From Nematopogon swammerdamellus (lineage: Eukaryota > Arthropoda > Insecta > Lepidoptera > Adelidae): a stretch of DNA of 64,000 nucleotides. Below, one piece after another: positions 63,210-64,000 of this stretch. The stretch's first letter is position 1. Each line of letters starts with the position of its first letter. The notes beneath the pieces were generated by a model, which saw only the letters and a list, made by a program, of their open reading frames with translations, searched no databases and was not told where the DNA came from. The stretch spans positions 16,885,791-16,949,790 of the forward strand of contig OX336344.1 of the NCBI GenBank assembly GCA_946902875.1, written 5' to 3'. The translations under genes were made by a program, and so were the position numbers.

Positions 63210-63612
63210 AAAAAACTGTGAAATAAAAAAAAAGTTTTAAAAAACATAAAACCGACTTCCTAAAAAAAGTAAAACTAAAAAACTATTTAAAATAAAAATA
63301 TAAAAACCGCCTTCAAAAATATATGAAATAAAAACCTAAAAAAAAAAAGAACCCTAGAGTTGAAGGCGGTGCTAAAGCAAGCAAAAATGATGCATGAAAG
63401 AAAACATGAGTGGATGATAATATCCTTTGTGATTTGTGTAGCCTTTTTAGCACCGCCTTCAACTCTAGGGTTCTTTTTTTTTTAGGTTTTTATTTCATAT
63501 ATTTTTGAAGGCGGTTTTTATATTTTTATTTTAAATAGTTTTTTAGTTTTACTTTTTTTAGGAAGTCGGTTTTATGTTTTTTAAAACTTTTTTTTTATTT
63601 CACAGTTTTTTT
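63210..63612. repeat. Inverted duplication, ~167-bp arms
   Basis: Left arm 63210-63376, right arm 63446-63612, loop 69 bp. The arms agree throughout (for example ccctagagttgaaggcggtg and its reverse) apart from homopolymer length. The arm contains accgacttcctaaaaaaagt, a Rep-G-like start. Confidence 0.92.
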
Positions 63613-64000
63613 ATAACAGTTTGATCAGAAGTCGTTTGGAGTATGCTTCAGTTATATGGTCGCCTCACTATGCAGTCCACAGGGATCGCATTGAATCAGT
63701 ACAGAAAAAATTATTGAGATCCGTGTCATACAGATATGGGCATAGAAGAAGGCTCGTAACATAAAATGGTTAAATTAGTTGTCAGACGCGACGTATTTGA
63801 TGCTATGTGCCTGTATAATGTTATTCACGCTAGGCTTGAGACCAATATATTGTCAAAGATATGTTTCAATACGAGAGTAGGACAAATCAGACGTCCTAGA
63901 ATGTTTTACTTACCCGCATGTAAAAATAATATGGCGTACTTTAGTCCTATTCTTCGTATTTGTCGTACATACGAAATTATCAGGGATAAAGATGCAGATA
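63613..64000 (+). pseudogene. Jockey-group LINE ORF, C-terminal part, running off the window
   Basis: Frame 1 reads SLIRSRLEYASVIWSPHYAV then HRDRIESVQKKLLRSVSYRY and meets a stop at about 63762. A shifted frame continues VVRRDVFDAMCLYNVIHARL, then RVGQIRRPRMFYLPACKNNM and IRDKDAD to the window end. S-RLEYAS-x-VWSP is the Jockey-group signature after the RT core (compare VRSVLEYASNVWSP in the LINE at 54349). At least one frameshift and one stop. Confidence 0.8.

Overview
The window looks like a stretch of gene-poor lepidopteran (moth or butterfly) nuclear chromatin. It is AT-rich, has no prokaryotic signals, and is packed with short dispersed repeats whose wording I recognise from moth and butterfly genomes (the 'gggttccgta ... 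cacttggccgg' family, the 'cccccgacgaaaa' family, 'ccgacttccaaaaaagg', and RTE/Jockey-type LINE tails). I found no host protein-coding gene that I can defend. The only long open frame, at 54349-56910, is the reverse-transcriptase ORF of a 5'-truncated LINE. Family names used here (SINE-A/B/C, Rep-D/E/G/H/X) are labels local to this annotation.

Layout. 0-9.4 kb: decayed LINE tails, SINE-B copies (one inserted in an RTE tail with a target-site duplication), an inverted-repeat element with a poly-C core (Rep-X), a foldback MITE and SINE-A/C copies. 9.4-11.3 kb: a SINE-C copy split by a ~1.55-kb element with short inverted ends and exon-like fragments (possibly Harbinger). 11.6-20 kb: three back-to-back AT palindromes, a 190-bp tandem repeat, many SINE-A copies and two 'gggttccgta' elements. 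20-22.4 kb: mostly unassigned. 22.95-27.85 kb: a recent, coding-less LTR retrotransposon on the minus strand with 1742-bp LTRs and a primer-binding site fitting tRNA-His. 28-39 kb: SINEs, a hAT-type MITE with an 8-bp TSD, a GC-rich island, a ~537-bp tandem duplication and a MITE with subterminal repeats. 39.3-41.0 kb: a hAT-like element with a perfect 8-bp TSD inside an RTE tail; it holds a ~430-bp internal inverted repeat and a small frame with a conserved GCDTTS motif. 41-54 kb: RT fragments, a tRNA-like sequence, a SINE-C copy with an eight-unit 52-bp VNTR, a 292-bp tandem duplication, nested Rep-D in Rep-E, and TTAA- and TA-flanked MITEs. 54.3-57.3 kb: the LINE, inserted in a Rep-E copy. 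57.4-64 kb: a second Rep-X copy carrying nested MITEs, an RTE 3' end, SINEs, a 167-bp-arm hairpin and a Jockey-like RT tail.

How the parts relate. The region records repeated nesting. SINE-B appears to share its 3' tail with RTE LINEs, which would explain its mobilisation. SINE-A and SINE-C have different pol III heads and different tails but a common central block. Several DNA elements can be delimited by TSDs (8 bp, TTAA, TA) or by comparison with uninterrupted copies elsewhere in the window. All family assignments come from reading the sequence; no database search was possible.
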